This document shows positions 36,853 to 45,671 of a stretch of 64,000 nt of DNA, in pieces (position 1 is the stretch's first letter; each line of letters begins with the position of its first letter). Where the stretch lies: positions 496,001 through 560,000 of the forward strand of contig CANMNF010000001.1 in assembly GCA_947499255.1 (NCBI GenBank), written 5' to 3'. Origin of the DNA: an uncultured Sphingomonadaceae bacterium (GTDB lineage: Bacteria; Pseudomonadota; Alphaproteobacteria; Sphingomonadales; Sphingomonadaceae). Under the pieces are notes generated by a model. The model made no database searches. It was not told the DNA's origin and worked only from the letters and a program-made list of their open reading frames with translations. The position numbers and the translations under genes are program-made.

Positions 36853-37383
36853 TCAGGTCTCTTTAAGCCGCGGCATCAGCTCTACAAAATTGCATGGGGA
36901 GTGGCGGCTGTCGAGCTGGTATTGCAGGATCATATCCCACCCATCTTTCACCGCGCCGCGCGATCCGGGCAGCGCGAAGATGTAGGTGCCACCCGCCAAG
37001 ACTGCGCAGGCACGCGATTGGATCGTGCTGGTGCCGATATTTTGATAGCTCAGCATCCGAAACAGTTCACCAAATCCGGGAATATCCTTGTCGGCAACCA
37101 TGGCCAATGCCTCTGGCGTAACATCGCGCCCGGTAAGGCCCGTACCGCCCGTTGTGATCACGGCATCTATGCCTTCAATAGCAGTCCAATCGCGTAATCG
37201 TTGCGCGATTTCTTTCGCGTCATCGCGCAACAATTCTCGATAAGCCAGATTGTGGCCAGCACCGGTAATGCGTTCAGCAAGAATGTCCCCCGAAGTGTCT
37301 TCGGCCAAGCTGCGCGTGTCAGAAACCGTGAGCAGTGCGATATTGATCGGAATAAAGGTGCGCGCTTCATCAATGCCGCTCAT
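36853..37383 (-). CDS. moaB: molybdenum cofactor biosynthesis protein MoaB
   Basis: A 176-residue MoaB/MogA-fold protein of molybdopterin synthesis (adenylylation/MPT binding). Motifs are VSDTRSLAEDTSGDIL, DAVITTGGTGLTGRDVTPEA and IFALPGSRGAVKDGWDMIL. The C-terminus (DSRHSPCNFVELMPRL) is typical. It starts at the ATG at 37383, overlapping the stop of the upstream transglycosylase by one base, behind GGGGGTGA. It is convergent with dnaE, leaving one base between the two genes. No other Mo-cofactor gene lies nearby. Confidence 0.93.
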   Translation of the reverse strand: MSGIDEARTFIPINIALLTVSDTRSLAEDTSGDILAERITGAGHNLAYRELLRDDAKEIAQRLRDWTAIEGIDAVITTGGTGLTGRDVTPEALAMVADKDIPGFGELFRMLSYQNIGTSTIQSRACAVLAGGTYIFALPGSRGAVKDGWDMILQYQLDSRHSPCNFVELMPRLKET

Positions 37384-39134
37384 CACTCACCCCCGCTTGA
37401 AAGCCAAACGCGGCCATCGGATGTGCCTTCGCCTGGGAATGCAGGCCATTCATTCTGCGCCAGAGCAACGCGGCTCATCGATTGCGCCCCTGCCTGGCGT
37501 TCATACATCCAGTAATTCCCGATGACGATCTGCGTGTAATATCGCGTCTCCCAATATGGGATCGCCTCCATCCACAATAGCGGATCGTTCTGATCATTGA
37601 TCTCATCGTCCCAGCGCGTGACAGGGGTAAGGCCCGCATTATAGGCAGCGATGATCTTGGGCAGCTTGTCACGTGTCGCAGAGGTGTCTTGCAACATTTG
37701 CAAATTGCATTGACCCAAAGCGAGGTTCGTTTCGGGGTCAAATACATCAATGGATCCAAGGGAGCGGCCGATGCAGGGCACGTGCTGGCGCACCGTAGGC
37801 GGTGTAATTTGCATCAAACCCTGCGCGCGCGCCGGGCTAACAGCATCGCGGCGAAACACCGATTCCTGCAAGATATGCGCAAAGGCGAGAGCTGGATCGA
37901 CGCGCCAGCCCCCTTCGGGGACCCAGCCAGAAGCAGGGAAAAAGGCCGCAGGATCAGCGCGCCCGCCAGCAGGCGCTGAAAGCGCCATCGCGATTTGCGT
38001 ACGCGGGAAACCAAGCGCGCGGGCAAGGCGCGACAAAGGCGCATAAAGCGCAGGATCACCGGTGCGCGCCGTGTGCAGCAAAATCTGGCTGGCGAGAATA
38101 TCGCGATCAATTTCAGCAAGCGCGATGGATTGGCGGATCGTATTCAAATCACGCACTGCGCGCCAATCGTCATCCGTAAAATCGGCATTTTCCACCCGGT
38201 CTGGCAGAGTGCGGCCAAGTGCTTTTGTTGCCAGCATTCCGTAAAGCGTGGTGTCACTACCCGCTGCATCCTGCAGCAATTGCGTGGCTAAAGCCGGCTG
38301 ACGGCATCGCATTGCGGCACGGTGAGCCCAATACAAGCTTGCCGAACGCAGTGATACATCCACAGCTCCAAACGAGGCGCGGCGGAAATGATCCAGAGCA
38401 AGCTCACAATCGCCAAGGCGCCATGCGGCAAGACCTGCGGAAAAGTCGCCTTCCGCGACCCAGGGGCCGCTGCCTGCTGCCACGCTTTGCGCCAGTGCCA
38501 AAGCCTGCGCGTCCTGATTTTCGATGAAGTAACTCCACGCAACCTTTTGCCGCCATTCGGCCCGCGTTTCCGGGCTTAGCCCCGCATCAACACCATCAAG
38601 GATCAGGCGCGCACCATCGGGATCATCATTGACTATGCGCTCTTGAATGGCTGCAGCGATTTCGCTTGAGATTGAGCCATCATTGATGCTGCGCGGCCTG
38701 CTGCGTTTTGGCATCGGAGATTGCCGCCGCATGTCGCGCAGTCGCGGCAGGCGCGGTGCATCTTCCAGACCACGCCTTTGCCCCAAGCGCACAATTTGCG
38801 GGGCCTGCGGAAGCTCTACGCCTGTTTCCAGCCACTCCTCGATCTGCTGGAGTTCAACGCGCGGGCTTGTTGCCGCCAGATAATATTCTGCCAGCGCTAC
38901 ATCATGCAGTGGGCCATCTTCACGCTCTTGCAAAAGAGCCGCCACTTCGCTCCAGCGCGCATCCTCAATCGCAGCAAACAAAGCACCGTAATAGGCGCGA
39001 TCATTTGCATCCAGGATCGTGGGAACCTCATCCGCATAAGGCATCGCCGTGAAATAAGTGCGCGTATCCTGTGCGGTGGCCGGTACGGCGATGGCGAAGC
39101 TGGCTGCAAAAGCCAAAAGCAGACGCATAATCAT
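37383..39134 (-). CDS. soluble lytic murein transglycosylase
   Basis: A 583-residue periplasmic enzyme that cleaves peptidoglycan glycan strands with 1,6-anhydro-MurNAc formation. The signal peptide is MIMRLLLAFAASFAIAV, cleaved after ATA. A long alpha-helical superhelix with TPR-like repeats follows (DPDGARLIL, LGDCELALDHFRRA). The C-terminal SLT domain contains AFAHILQESVFRRDAVSPA with catalytic Glu at about residue 424, then ARAQGLMQITPPT and PKIIAAYNAGLTPV. The start forms ATGA with the upstream gene. Its muropeptide products would feed the AmgK/MurU recycling pair found elsewhere in the window. Confidence 0.9.
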   Translation of the reverse strand: MIMRLLLAFAASFAIAVPATAQDTRTYFTAMPYADEVPTILDANDRAYYGALFAAIEDARWSEVAALLQEREDGPLHDVALAEYYLAATSPRVELQQIEEWLETGVELPQAPQIVRLGQRRGLEDAPRLPRLRDMRRQSPMPKRSRPRSINDGSISSEIAAAIQERIVNDDPDGARLILDGVDAGLSPETRAEWRQKVAWSYFIENQDAQALALAQSVAAGSGPWVAEGDFSAGLAAWRLGDCELALDHFRRASFGAVDVSLRSASLYWAHRAAMRCRQPALATQLLQDAAGSDTTLYGMLATKALGRTLPDRVENADFTDDDWRAVRDLNTIRQSIALAEIDRDILASQILLHTARTGDPALYAPLSRLARALGFPRTQIAMALSAPAGGRADPAAFFPASGWVPEGGWRVDPALAFAHILQESVFRRDAVSPARAQGLMQITPPTVRQHVPCIGRSLGSIDVFDPETNLALGQCNLQMLQDTSATRDKLPKIIAAYNAGLTPVTRWDDEINDQNDPLLWMEAIPYWETRYYTQIVIGNYWMYERQAGAQSMSRVALAQNEWPAFPGEGTSDGRVWLSSGGE

Positions 39135-39874
39135 TCCATCCATTCTAATAGGCGATGCCACAGGAGTTTGCGTTGCCGCGCATGACCCAACAATCGATCA
39201 GGCGCAAAGCTGGTAAGGACAGGCAGCTTGCCTGCCGATGAATCGATGTCCACCAGATTTTCGGGCGCGGCATCTGCGCCATGGCCCAATAAAAGCGGCA
39301 ATCCACGCCCGAGCAACAGCACGCGCTTGGGTTGAGCTAAACCGATATGGTGAGCCAGCACCGTTCCAAGCCCTTGGCGGTGCAAATCGTTCCAGTCAGG
39401 TTCGGCCATTGCGCCGGGCAAGGCGCTGGCGAGATAGCTGTCGCTTTGCGCGATATTCAAAGCGCGCAATATATTCGCGACCAATACGCCTTGCGCTCCT
39501 TCGAGCAATTGCGACCGGTCTTGCATTTCAGGGCTGGGCACGATTACCATCAACTGCGCGCCAACATCCCCGCGCGGCGCGAGGCGGCGCCCGGTCGCGC
39601 CCGGAATAGCGTTCGCCTGATCACACCACCATTGGTGAAACGCGCCCAGATCTTTGGGCAAGTCTTCGCTCTGGATTGCAGGTTTTGCGGGCTCTGGCGG
39701 CGGCGCATCTTCCACCTTGGCCACAGATCGCGGTGCTGGCGCGGCTTCAACCTCTTTTTCTTTCAGCCACGGTTTGGCCTCATCACAATAGTCATATTCC
39801 ACGCCCACACCGCGCCACCATTCCTGCGCTGCAGCAAGCCCTTCGGAGAGCGACATTTCTCGGTGGTTGTTCAT
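39131..39874 (-). CDS. degenerate uracil-DNA-glycosylase-superfamily protein
   Basis: A 247-residue protein. Residues 1-85 hold a short helical region and a Pro/Ala/Glu linker; residues about 85-247 align in pattern with family 4-type uracil-DNA glycosylases (GVLVANILRALNI, LAHHIGLAQPKRVLLLGRGLPLLLG, and a C-terminal LLGHARQRKLLWHRL). The usual catalytic GExPG is replaced by VPSPEMQD, the HPSxLLR motif is reduced to APDRLLG, and the four Fe-S cysteines are absent. It is probably not an active glycosylase; a DNA- or nucleotide-binding role is possible. It is coupled (ATGA) to the lytic transglycosylase gene. Confidence 0.6.
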   Translation of the reverse strand: MNNHREMSLSEGLAAAQEWWRGVGVEYDYCDEAKPWLKEKEVEAAPAPRSVAKVEDAPPPEPAKPAIQSEDLPKDLGAFHQWWCDQANAIPGATGRRLAPRGDVGAQLMVIVPSPEMQDRSQLLEGAQGVLVANILRALNIAQSDSYLASALPGAMAEPDWNDLHRQGLGTVLAHHIGLAQPKRVLLLGRGLPLLLGHGADAAPENLVDIDSSAGKLPVLTSFAPDRLLGHARQRKLLWHRLLEWME

Positions 39875-39959
39875 AGTGTGACCAAGGCTGGTCTTGACCT
39901 CTTAGCAGTGAGGTTTCAAGCCCGGTCACGATGAGAGAACACAAATACGGGGCGTAACA

Positions 39960-41606
39960 ATGAGTGAACGCGAATCCATGCCATGCGATGTGGTGATTGT
40001 TGGCGGTGGTCCAGCAGGCCTGTCGGCGGCAATTCGGCTAAAGCAGCTGAATGAAGAGCTGGAAGTTGTCGTGTTGGAGAAGGGCTCTGAAATTGGGGCG
40101 CATATCCTGTCAGGCGCAGTGGTTGATCCTAAGGCTTTGGACGAGCTAATTCCCGATTGGCGCGATCAGGATTGCCCGATGGCGCAAACACCTGTGACGG
40201 ACAATTGGCACTGGGTGCTCAGCAAAGGCGGAAAGACCTCGCTGCCGCACCTGTTTATGCCGCCTTTGATGAGCAATGATGGCTGTTACACAGGCTCTCT
40301 TGGCAATCTCACCCGCTGGCTGGGTGAAAAGGCGGAGGAGCTGGGCGTGATGGTCTTCCCCGGTTTCCCGGCATCGGAAGTGATGTTTAACGAAGCGGGC
40401 GCTGTCACCGGCGTGATAACGCAAGATATGGGCATTGGCCCCGATGGCGAGCGCAAACCGGAATTCCAACCCGGCATGGAGATTGAGGCGAAATACACCC
40501 TGTTTGCAGAAGGCGCACGCGGCAATCTAACCAAGCAGATGAAGGCGAAATATGACCTTGAGGCCAATTGTGAGCCGCAGGTTTATGGCCTTGGGATCAA
40601 GGAATTGTGGGACATTGATCCCGAATTGCATGAACCGGGCCGGGTAATTCATACGCAAGGCTGGCCACTAACCGAAAGCGATAGCTGGGGCGGGGGCTTC
40701 CTGTATCATCAGGCAAGCGGCCAAGTGGCCTTGGGTTTTGTGACGGGCCTTGATTACAAGAACCCGCATGTCTCCCCGTTTCAGGAATTCCAGCGGTGGA
40801 AAACGCACCCCGCAATCCGCGAATATCTCGAAGGCGGCAAACGTGTTGCTTATGGCGCGCGCGCGATCAATGAAGGCGGTTGGCAATCAGTGCCCAAGCT
40901 CGCCTTCCCCGGCGGCGCGCTGATCGGTTGTGCGGCGGGCTTTGTGAATGTCCCGCGCATTAAAGGCAGCCATACGGCGATGAAGTCCGGCATGCTGGCG
41001 GCGGAAAGTATCGCTGCGGCAATCGGCGCTGATCGCGAACACGATGAGGTTGCTGACTATGAAGCGACGTTGCGGGAAAGCTGGATCGCCAAGGAATTGA
41101 AGCTGGTGAAAAACGCGCAGCCCGCTGTGGCGAAGTTCGGCGGCGATATCGGCACGGTGCTGGCAGGCGCGGATATGTGGATGCGCACGCTGAAAATCGG
41201 TCTGCCGTTCAGCATGAAGCATGAGCCTGATTACACGCTGACGGGCCGCGCCGACCTGTTCCCCAAGATCGATTATCCCAAGCCCGACGGCGAAATCAGC
41301 TTCGACCGTCTCACCAGCGTCTCTTTCAGCTTCACCAACCATGAGGAAGAGCAGCCCAGCCACCTGCAAGTCGCCAACCTCGAATTGCAGCGGCAAAGCG
41401 AGCTGGGCGTCTATGGCGGACCCTCAACGAACTATTGCCCCGCAGGCGTCTATGAATGGCTGATCGAGCCGGGCGAAGAGCCGAAATTCGTAATCAACGC
41501 GCAAAACTGCGTGCACTGTAAGACTTGCGACATCAAAGACCCGAACCAGAATATCAACTGGGTGACGCCTGAAGGTGGCGGCGGGCCGAACTATCCGAAT
41601 ATGTGA
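39960..41606 (+). CDS. electron transfer flavoprotein-ubiquinone oxidoreductase
   Basis: A 548-residue membrane-associated flavoprotein passing electrons from ETF (fatty-acid and amino-acid dehydrogenation) to ubiquinone. The FAD Rossmann motif VVIVGGGPAGLSAAI starts near residue 12. GFVNVPRIKGSHTAMKSGMLAAE is the characteristic ETF-QO block. The C-terminal [4Fe-4S] site has Cys493, Cys517, Cys520 and Cys523 (NAQNCVHCKTCDIKDP). Length and ending (GGGPNYPNM) are standard. Divergent from the UDG-like gene across 85 bases that must hold both promoters. Confidence 0.97.
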   Translation: MSERESMPCDVVIVGGGPAGLSAAIRLKQLNEELEVVVLEKGSEIGAHILSGAVVDPKALDELIPDWRDQDCPMAQTPVTDNWHWVLSKGGKTSLPHLFMPPLMSNDGCYTGSLGNLTRWLGEKAEELGVMVFPGFPASEVMFNEAGAVTGVITQDMGIGPDGERKPEFQPGMEIEAKYTLFAEGARGNLTKQMKAKYDLEANCEPQVYGLGIKELWDIDPELHEPGRVIHTQGWPLTESDSWGGGFLYHQASGQVALGFVTGLDYKNPHVSPFQEFQRWKTHPAIREYLEGGKRVAYGARAINEGGWQSVPKLAFPGGALIGCAAGFVNVPRIKGSHTAMKSGMLAAESIAAAIGADREHDEVADYEATLRESWIAKELKLVKNAQPAVAKFGGDIGTVLAGADMWMRTLKIGLPFSMKHEPDYTLTGRADLFPKIDYPKPDGEISFDRLTSVSFSFTNHEEEQPSHLQVANLELQRQSELGVYGGPSTNYCPAGVYEWLIEPGEEPKFVINAQNCVHCKTCDIKDPNQNINWVTPEGGGGPNYPNM

Positions 41607-41615
41607 GGGGTGCGC

Positions 41616-42035
41616 GTGGCCGACGAAATCCAAGCTTGGAACAACTTCGTGATAAACAGCCATCACTCCGACTGTAAGAAGGGGAGCGAAAGACGAGCCG
41701 CTGCGATTGCCAACACTTTTATGGGTTTGGCCAATAATGGCGGGTTGAACTACTTTCTGACCTATAGCTTCGATCTGGATGCTAGAGAGGTAGTCACATC
41801 GCTTGAGATGCTGGGCGCTCGCGCGGCCGCCGCTCAGCTTCGATCCATCCTTGATGGCTTGGAAATCGAATTGGTCGTTCAGTCTGAAGACGAACGGTGG
41901 GACTTGCTGGAACAGCATTGGACCGACGGCTTGGATGATCATGATGTCTTTGGCGGCTTGGCACACAAACAGCTACTTTCAGCCTTGGAGAAGCATGTTT
42001 CCAAGAATAGGCTGTTTTACCTAGATCTTGTTTGA
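41616..42035 (+). CDS. DUF4375-like protein, AT-richer than neighbours
   Basis: A 139-residue cytosolic protein. The core NTFMGLANNGGLNYFLTYSFD followed by LEMLGARAAAAQL resembles DUF4375/DMP19-type proteins, where an NGG-F-Y motif is typical; function unknown. I prefer the GTG at 41616 because GAGGGG lies 5 bases upstream; another GTG at 41610 is possible. In one sampled 60-base stretch GC is about 45 percent, well below the flanking genes, and codon choice differs, suggesting later acquisition between the ETF-QO gene and ispE. It keeps the orientation of its neighbours, with a 9-base gap to ispE. Confidence 0.6.
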   Translation: MADEIQAWNNFVINSHHSDCKKGSERRAAAIANTFMGLANNGGLNYFLTYSFDLDAREVVTSLEMLGARAAAAQLRSILDGLEIELVVQSEDERWDLLEQHWTDGLDDHDVFGGLAHKQLLSALEKHVSKNRLFYLDLV

Positions 42036-42044
42036 CGAGATTCG

Positions 42045-42854
42045 ATGTCAGTCCAAACCGCCTACGCCAAAATCAACCTCGCTTTGCATGTCCGCAAGCG
42101 GCGTGATGATGGCTATCACGAACTCGAAACGCTCTTCGCCTTCGTGGATGCGGGCGACACGCTTATCGCCAAACCGGCGAAGCAAGACACGCTCCACACC
42201 ATCGGCGAATTCGCCACCACGCTCGACAATCCGCTCGACAATATCGTGATGCAGGCGCTCACCGTACTGCCGCGCCCTCAAGGCCTCGCGATTACCCTCG
42301 AAAAGAACTTGCCCGTTGCCGCGGGGCTTGGCGGCGGCTCGGCAGATGCCGGCGCGTTTTTCCGCATTGTCCGTGAGTATCACGGTCTGCCCGATGACTG
42401 GCGCGAGCGGGCCGCCAAGCTTGGCGCGGATGTGCCAGCCTGTGTAGAAAGCCGCACTTGCATCGGGCGCGGCACGGGGACCGAGCTTGAGCCTATCGCC
42501 AATGACCTCGAAGGCATGCCCGTCCTGCTCGTCAATCCGCGTGTGGCCGTGCCGACCGGGTCGATCTTCAAAGCTTGGGACGGCGTGGATCGCGGTCCCA
42601 TGCCTGAAGGCCCGCCCAGCCACATCGCGCAAGCTGGCCGCAACGATCTGGAAGCACCTGCGCTTACTTTGCAGCCTGTTATCGGGGGCTGCCTCAAGGC
42701 GCTCAACGCCACAAAACCTTGGCTGGCGCGCATGTCAGGCTCTGGTGCAACGTGTTTCGCACTGTATGAAGAGGCCTCCACCCGCGACGCAGCCGCAAAA
42801 TCCATCCGCGCCGCGCATCCTGACTGGTGGCAAATGAGCGGGGCTTTACGGTGA
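42045..42854 (+). CDS. ispE: 4-diphosphocytidyl-2-C-methyl-D-erythritol kinase
   Basis: A 269-residue GHMP kinase of the non-mevalonate isoprenoid pathway. YAKINLAL with Lys9 and the ATP loop LPVAAGLGGGSADAGAFF (about 89-106, Asp101) are intact, as is the C-terminal MSGSGATCFALYE. It supplies isopentenyl diphosphate for quinones, carotenoids and bactoprenol. The GTG start of the next gene overlaps its stop. Confidence 0.96.
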   Translation: MSVQTAYAKINLALHVRKRRDDGYHELETLFAFVDAGDTLIAKPAKQDTLHTIGEFATTLDNPLDNIVMQALTVLPRPQGLAITLEKNLPVAAGLGGGSADAGAFFRIVREYHGLPDDWRERAAKLGADVPACVESRTCIGRGTGTELEPIANDLEGMPVLLVNPRVAVPTGSIFKAWDGVDRGPMPEGPPSHIAQAGRNDLEAPALTLQPVIGGCLKALNATKPWLARMSGSGATCFALYEEASTRDAAAKSIRAAHPDWWQMSGALR

Positions 42855-43579
42855 GCGAATTTCCTTTCCGCCTGATTGGCGAACCGACGCGCGGCGGCAT
42901 TGTCGCGGTGTGTGATCATGCATCAAATCATGTGCCAGAAGAGTTTGATCTGGGCATCCCGCCTGATGCGCGCGAAAAGCATATTGCATGGGATATTGGT
43001 GCCGCTGGCGTGGCAGAACGGCTTGCCCGGCGCCACAATATCCCTGCCTTTCTGGCCGAGGTCAGCCGCCTTGTGGTGGATTTACACCGCGAAGAAGATG
43101 TCGATGGTGTCATTCCAACACAAAGCGACGGCATCCTTGTTCCGGGCAATATCGGCGCCAATCGTGAAGCGCGGCTCGACCGGTATCATAGGCCCTATCA
43201 CAATGCGTTGGGCGCCTGGATTGCTGCGGTGGAGCCTTCCCTTATCCTTTCCATTCATAGCTTTACGCCGCAATTGGAAAGCGCAGCTGAGAAACGCCCT
43301 TGGGATGTGGGGCTGTTGTTTAACGAGGATGACCGCGCCGCGCGCCACGCCATGCGCCTGCTTAGCGAACAAGGGATGACGGTAGGCAAGAATGAGCCAT
43401 ATTCCGGCCGCGAACTCAACGCTACGATGAACCGCCATGCCGAGGCGCATGGCCGACCATATTGCGCAATTGAAATCCGCAATGACCTGATCACAACCGA
43501 GGCCGGACAAGCGCGTTGGGCCAAAACCATCGCGATGATGGCAGGGCAAGTCACCCTCGCGCTCAACGCTGGCTCTTGA
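42851..43579 (+). CDS. N-formylglutamate amidohydrolase family protein
   Basis: A 242-residue predicted zinc hydrolase. Features are GGIVAVCDHASNHVPEEF, DIGAAGVAERLARRHNIPAFLAEVSRLVVD with the following HREEDVDGVIP, LILSIHSFTP and YCAIEIRNDLI, the metal and substrate positions of the HutG-like family. Related proteins release formate from N-formylglutamate in histidine breakdown, but no hut genes are nearby, so the substrate is open. It starts at GTG within the ispE stop (GTGA). Confidence 0.85.
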   Translation: MSEFPFRLIGEPTRGGIVAVCDHASNHVPEEFDLGIPPDAREKHIAWDIGAAGVAERLARRHNIPAFLAEVSRLVVDLHREEDVDGVIPTQSDGILVPGNIGANREARLDRYHRPYHNALGAWIAAVEPSLILSIHSFTPQLESAAEKRPWDVGLLFNEDDRAARHAMRLLSEQGMTVGKNEPYSGRELNATMNRHAEAHGRPYCAIEIRNDLITTEAGQARWAKTIAMMAGQVTLALNAGS

Positions 43580-43630
43580 TTTGCAGGCCAATACGGCGCA
43601 ATCGGCCCCAAATAATTTCACGAGAAAATC

Positions 43631-45349
43631 ATGAACACATTCGATAAATCCAAACTTCCCAGTCGCCACGTTTCGGTAGGGCCTGAACGCGCGCCGCATC
43701 GCAGTTATTATTATGCGATGGGCATGACCGAGGAAGACATCGCGCGCCCCTTCGTCGCCGTGGCCTCTGCTGGCAATGACAGTGCGCCGTGCAACACCGC
43801 GCTTGATCCGCAGGCCGATATTTGCCGTCAAGGCGTGATTGAAGGAGGGGGCACACCGCGCCGGTTCAACACCATCACTGTTACCGATGGCATTGCGATG
43901 GGCCATCAGGGCATGAAAAGCTCTCTGGTGAGCCGCGAAGTTATTGCGGATTCGGTTGAGCTTTCTGTGCGCGGGCATTGCTATGACGCGCTGGTGACCT
44001 TTGCCGGGTGCGATAAGAGCTTGCCGGGCATGATGATGTCCATGCTGCGGCTCAATATCCCCTCGATCTTTGTTTACGGTGGATCAATCCTTCCGGGCAC
44101 TTTCAATGGCAAAGATGTCAATGTGAAGGATGTGTTTGAAGCTGTCGGCCAGTATGGCGCGGGCAATTGCCCTCTCAAACAGCTGACCGCTCTCGAAAAA
44201 GTGGCATGTCCCGGGCATGGCGCGTGTGGTGGCCAATTTACGGCGAACACGATGGCATGTGTTGGCGAAGCGATTGGTTTGTCGCTGCCAAACAGCAATA
44301 TGGCGCCTGCTCCTTACAAATCGCGCGAGGAAATTGCGCTGGCTGCTGGCAAGCAGGTTATGCAGCTTCTAGCCGACAATCTGCGGCCGCGCGATATCTG
44401 TACCAAGGCTGCGTTTGAAAATGCCGCGCGCGTGGTTGCGGCAACGGGTGGCTCCACCAATGCCGCGCTCCATCTGCCAGCGATGGCGAACGAAGCCGGT
44501 ATTAAATTTGATCTGTTTGATGTGGCGGAGATTTTCAAATCTACTCCATACATCGCCGATTTGCAGCCGGGCGGGCAATATGTTGCCAAGGATATGCATG
44601 ATGCAGGTGGGATCTACATGGCGATGAAAACCATGCTGGATGGCGGCTTCCTCAATCCAGAGCCGATGACGGTATCGGGCAAAACACTTGGCGAAAATAT
44701 CGAAGAGATCACCTGGAATCCTGATCAAAAGGTGATTTACGACGTTAAGACGCCGATCACACCCACAGGCGGCGTAGTCGGCCTTAAAGGTTCGCTGGCA
44801 CCGCTGGGTGCAATTGTGAAAGTTGCCGGGATGGAGCGTTTGCAATTCTCTGGCCCTGCGCGCGTTTTCGATTGTGAAGAAGATACGTTTGAGGCCGTCA
44901 AGAAACGCAGCATCAAAGAAGGCAGCGTCATCGTCATCCGCTATGAAGGCCCCAAAGGCGGGCCGGGCATGCGCGAAATGCTCTCCACTACCGCTGCGCT
45001 TTATGGTCAAGGCCTGGGTGAAAGCGTCGCGCTTATCACCGATGGCCGTTTTTCCGGCGCAACGCGTGGATTTTGCATTGGGCATGTCGGCCCCGAAGCC
45101 GCGGAAGGCGGGCCGATCGCTTTTGTCGAAAATGGCGATATCATCTCTATAGACGCCGAAGCAGGCACGATCGATCTCGAAGTGGACGAAGCCATTCTGG
45201 CAGAGCGGCGCAAGGTTTGGCAGCCGCGACAGCATGAATATCAATCTGGCGCCTTGTGGCGTTTTGCTCAGAACGTTGGCCCTGCGGTCAATGGTGCAGT
45301 AACCCATCCTGGCGCGAAGAAAGAAAAGCATGTTTACGCGGATATCTAG
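43631..45349 (+). CDS. ilvD: dihydroxy-acid dehydratase
   Basis: A 572-residue Fe-S dehydratase of branched-chain amino-acid and pantothenate synthesis, making 2-keto acids from dihydroxy-isovalerate and -methylvalerate. Cluster cysteines are Cys54 (SAPCNTAL), Cys127 ([11 protein letters not shown]) and Cys199 ([16 protein letters not shown]). [28 protein letters not shown] near the C-terminus contains the Ser/metal site. A CGAGAA site precedes the ATG. The last 20 bases overlap the following lipoprotein gene. Confidence 0.97.
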   Translation: MNTFDKSKLPSRHVSVGPERAPHRSYYYAMGMTEEDIARPFVAVASAGNDSAPCNTALDPQADICRQGVIEGGGTPRRFNTITVTDGIAMGHQGMKSSLVSREVIADSVELSVRGHCYDALVTFAGCDKSLPGMMMSMLRLNIPSIFVYGGSILPGTFNGKDVNVKDVFEAVGQYGAGNCPLKQLTALEKVACPGHGACGGQFTANTMACVGEAIGLSLPNSNMAPAPYKSREEIALAAGKQVMQLLADNLRPRDICTKAAFENAARVVAATGGSTNAALHLPAMANEAGIKFDLFDVAEIFKSTPYIADLQPGGQYVAKDMHDAGGIYMAMKTMLDGGFLNPEPMTVSGKTLGENIEEITWNPDQKVIYDVKTPITPTGGVVGLKGSLAPLGAIVKVAGMERLQFSGPARVFDCEEDTFEAVKKRSIKEGSVIVIRYEGPKGGPGMREMLSTTAALYGQGLGESVALITDGRFSGATRGFCIGHVGPEAAEGGPIAFVENGDIISIDAEAGTIDLEVDEAILAERRKVWQPRQHEYQSGALWRFAQNVGPAVNGAVTHPGAKKEKHVYADI

Positions 45350-45665
45350 CGCGTTCACCGCCACTTTGGCGCTTGCCGCCTGTGGTGAGGCTGATCCGCA
45401 GCAACCCGGCGCAATGATTGAATGCGCGCTGGGCGGTGCGGCAGGATTTTCCGAGGAATGCACGATGGAACGCCAAACGCGTGAAACGTCAAGCCTGCTG
45501 ATCGTGCGGCATCCTGATGGCGGATTTCGTCGCTTTGAATTGGGCGTTGCGGGGCGCGGTATCATCACCGCAGACGGAGTTGAACAAGCTACAGTCGATC
45601 AAGGCGATGGTATCGTAGAACTCAGCGTGGGCGCGGATCGTTATCGGCTCCCGGTAGCGGAGTAG
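45330..45665 (+). CDS. small lipoprotein of unknown function
   Basis: A 111-residue protein with a lipoprotein signal: [20 protein letters not shown], lipobox LAAC with Cys18. The mature domain has two more Cys (MIECALG, EECTMER) that may bridge, then a short beta-rich part ending [16 protein letters not shown]. It starts 20 bases inside ilvD, behind GAAAGA, and is followed after 6 bases by nnr. I recognise no family, though small ilvD-linked lipoproteins of this kind are plausible in sphingomonads. Confidence 0.7.
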   Translation: MFTRISSAFTATLALAACGEADPQQPGAMIECALGGAAGFSEECTMERQTRETSSLLIVRHPDGGFRRFELGVAGRGIITADGVEQATVDQGDGIVELSVGADRYRLPVAE

Positions 45666-45671
45666 AGCGCT

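Noticed and set aside
42851-43579. Histidine-utilisation (hutG) operon member
   Set aside because: The protein belongs to the N-formylglutamate amidohydrolase family, but no hutH, hutU or hutI neighbours are present, so no hut symbol is given.
44369-45568. Antisense frame of about 399 codons opposite ilvD and the lipoprotein gene
   Set aside because: No plausible domains or start site; the opposite strand encodes intact ilvD with all cluster cysteines.
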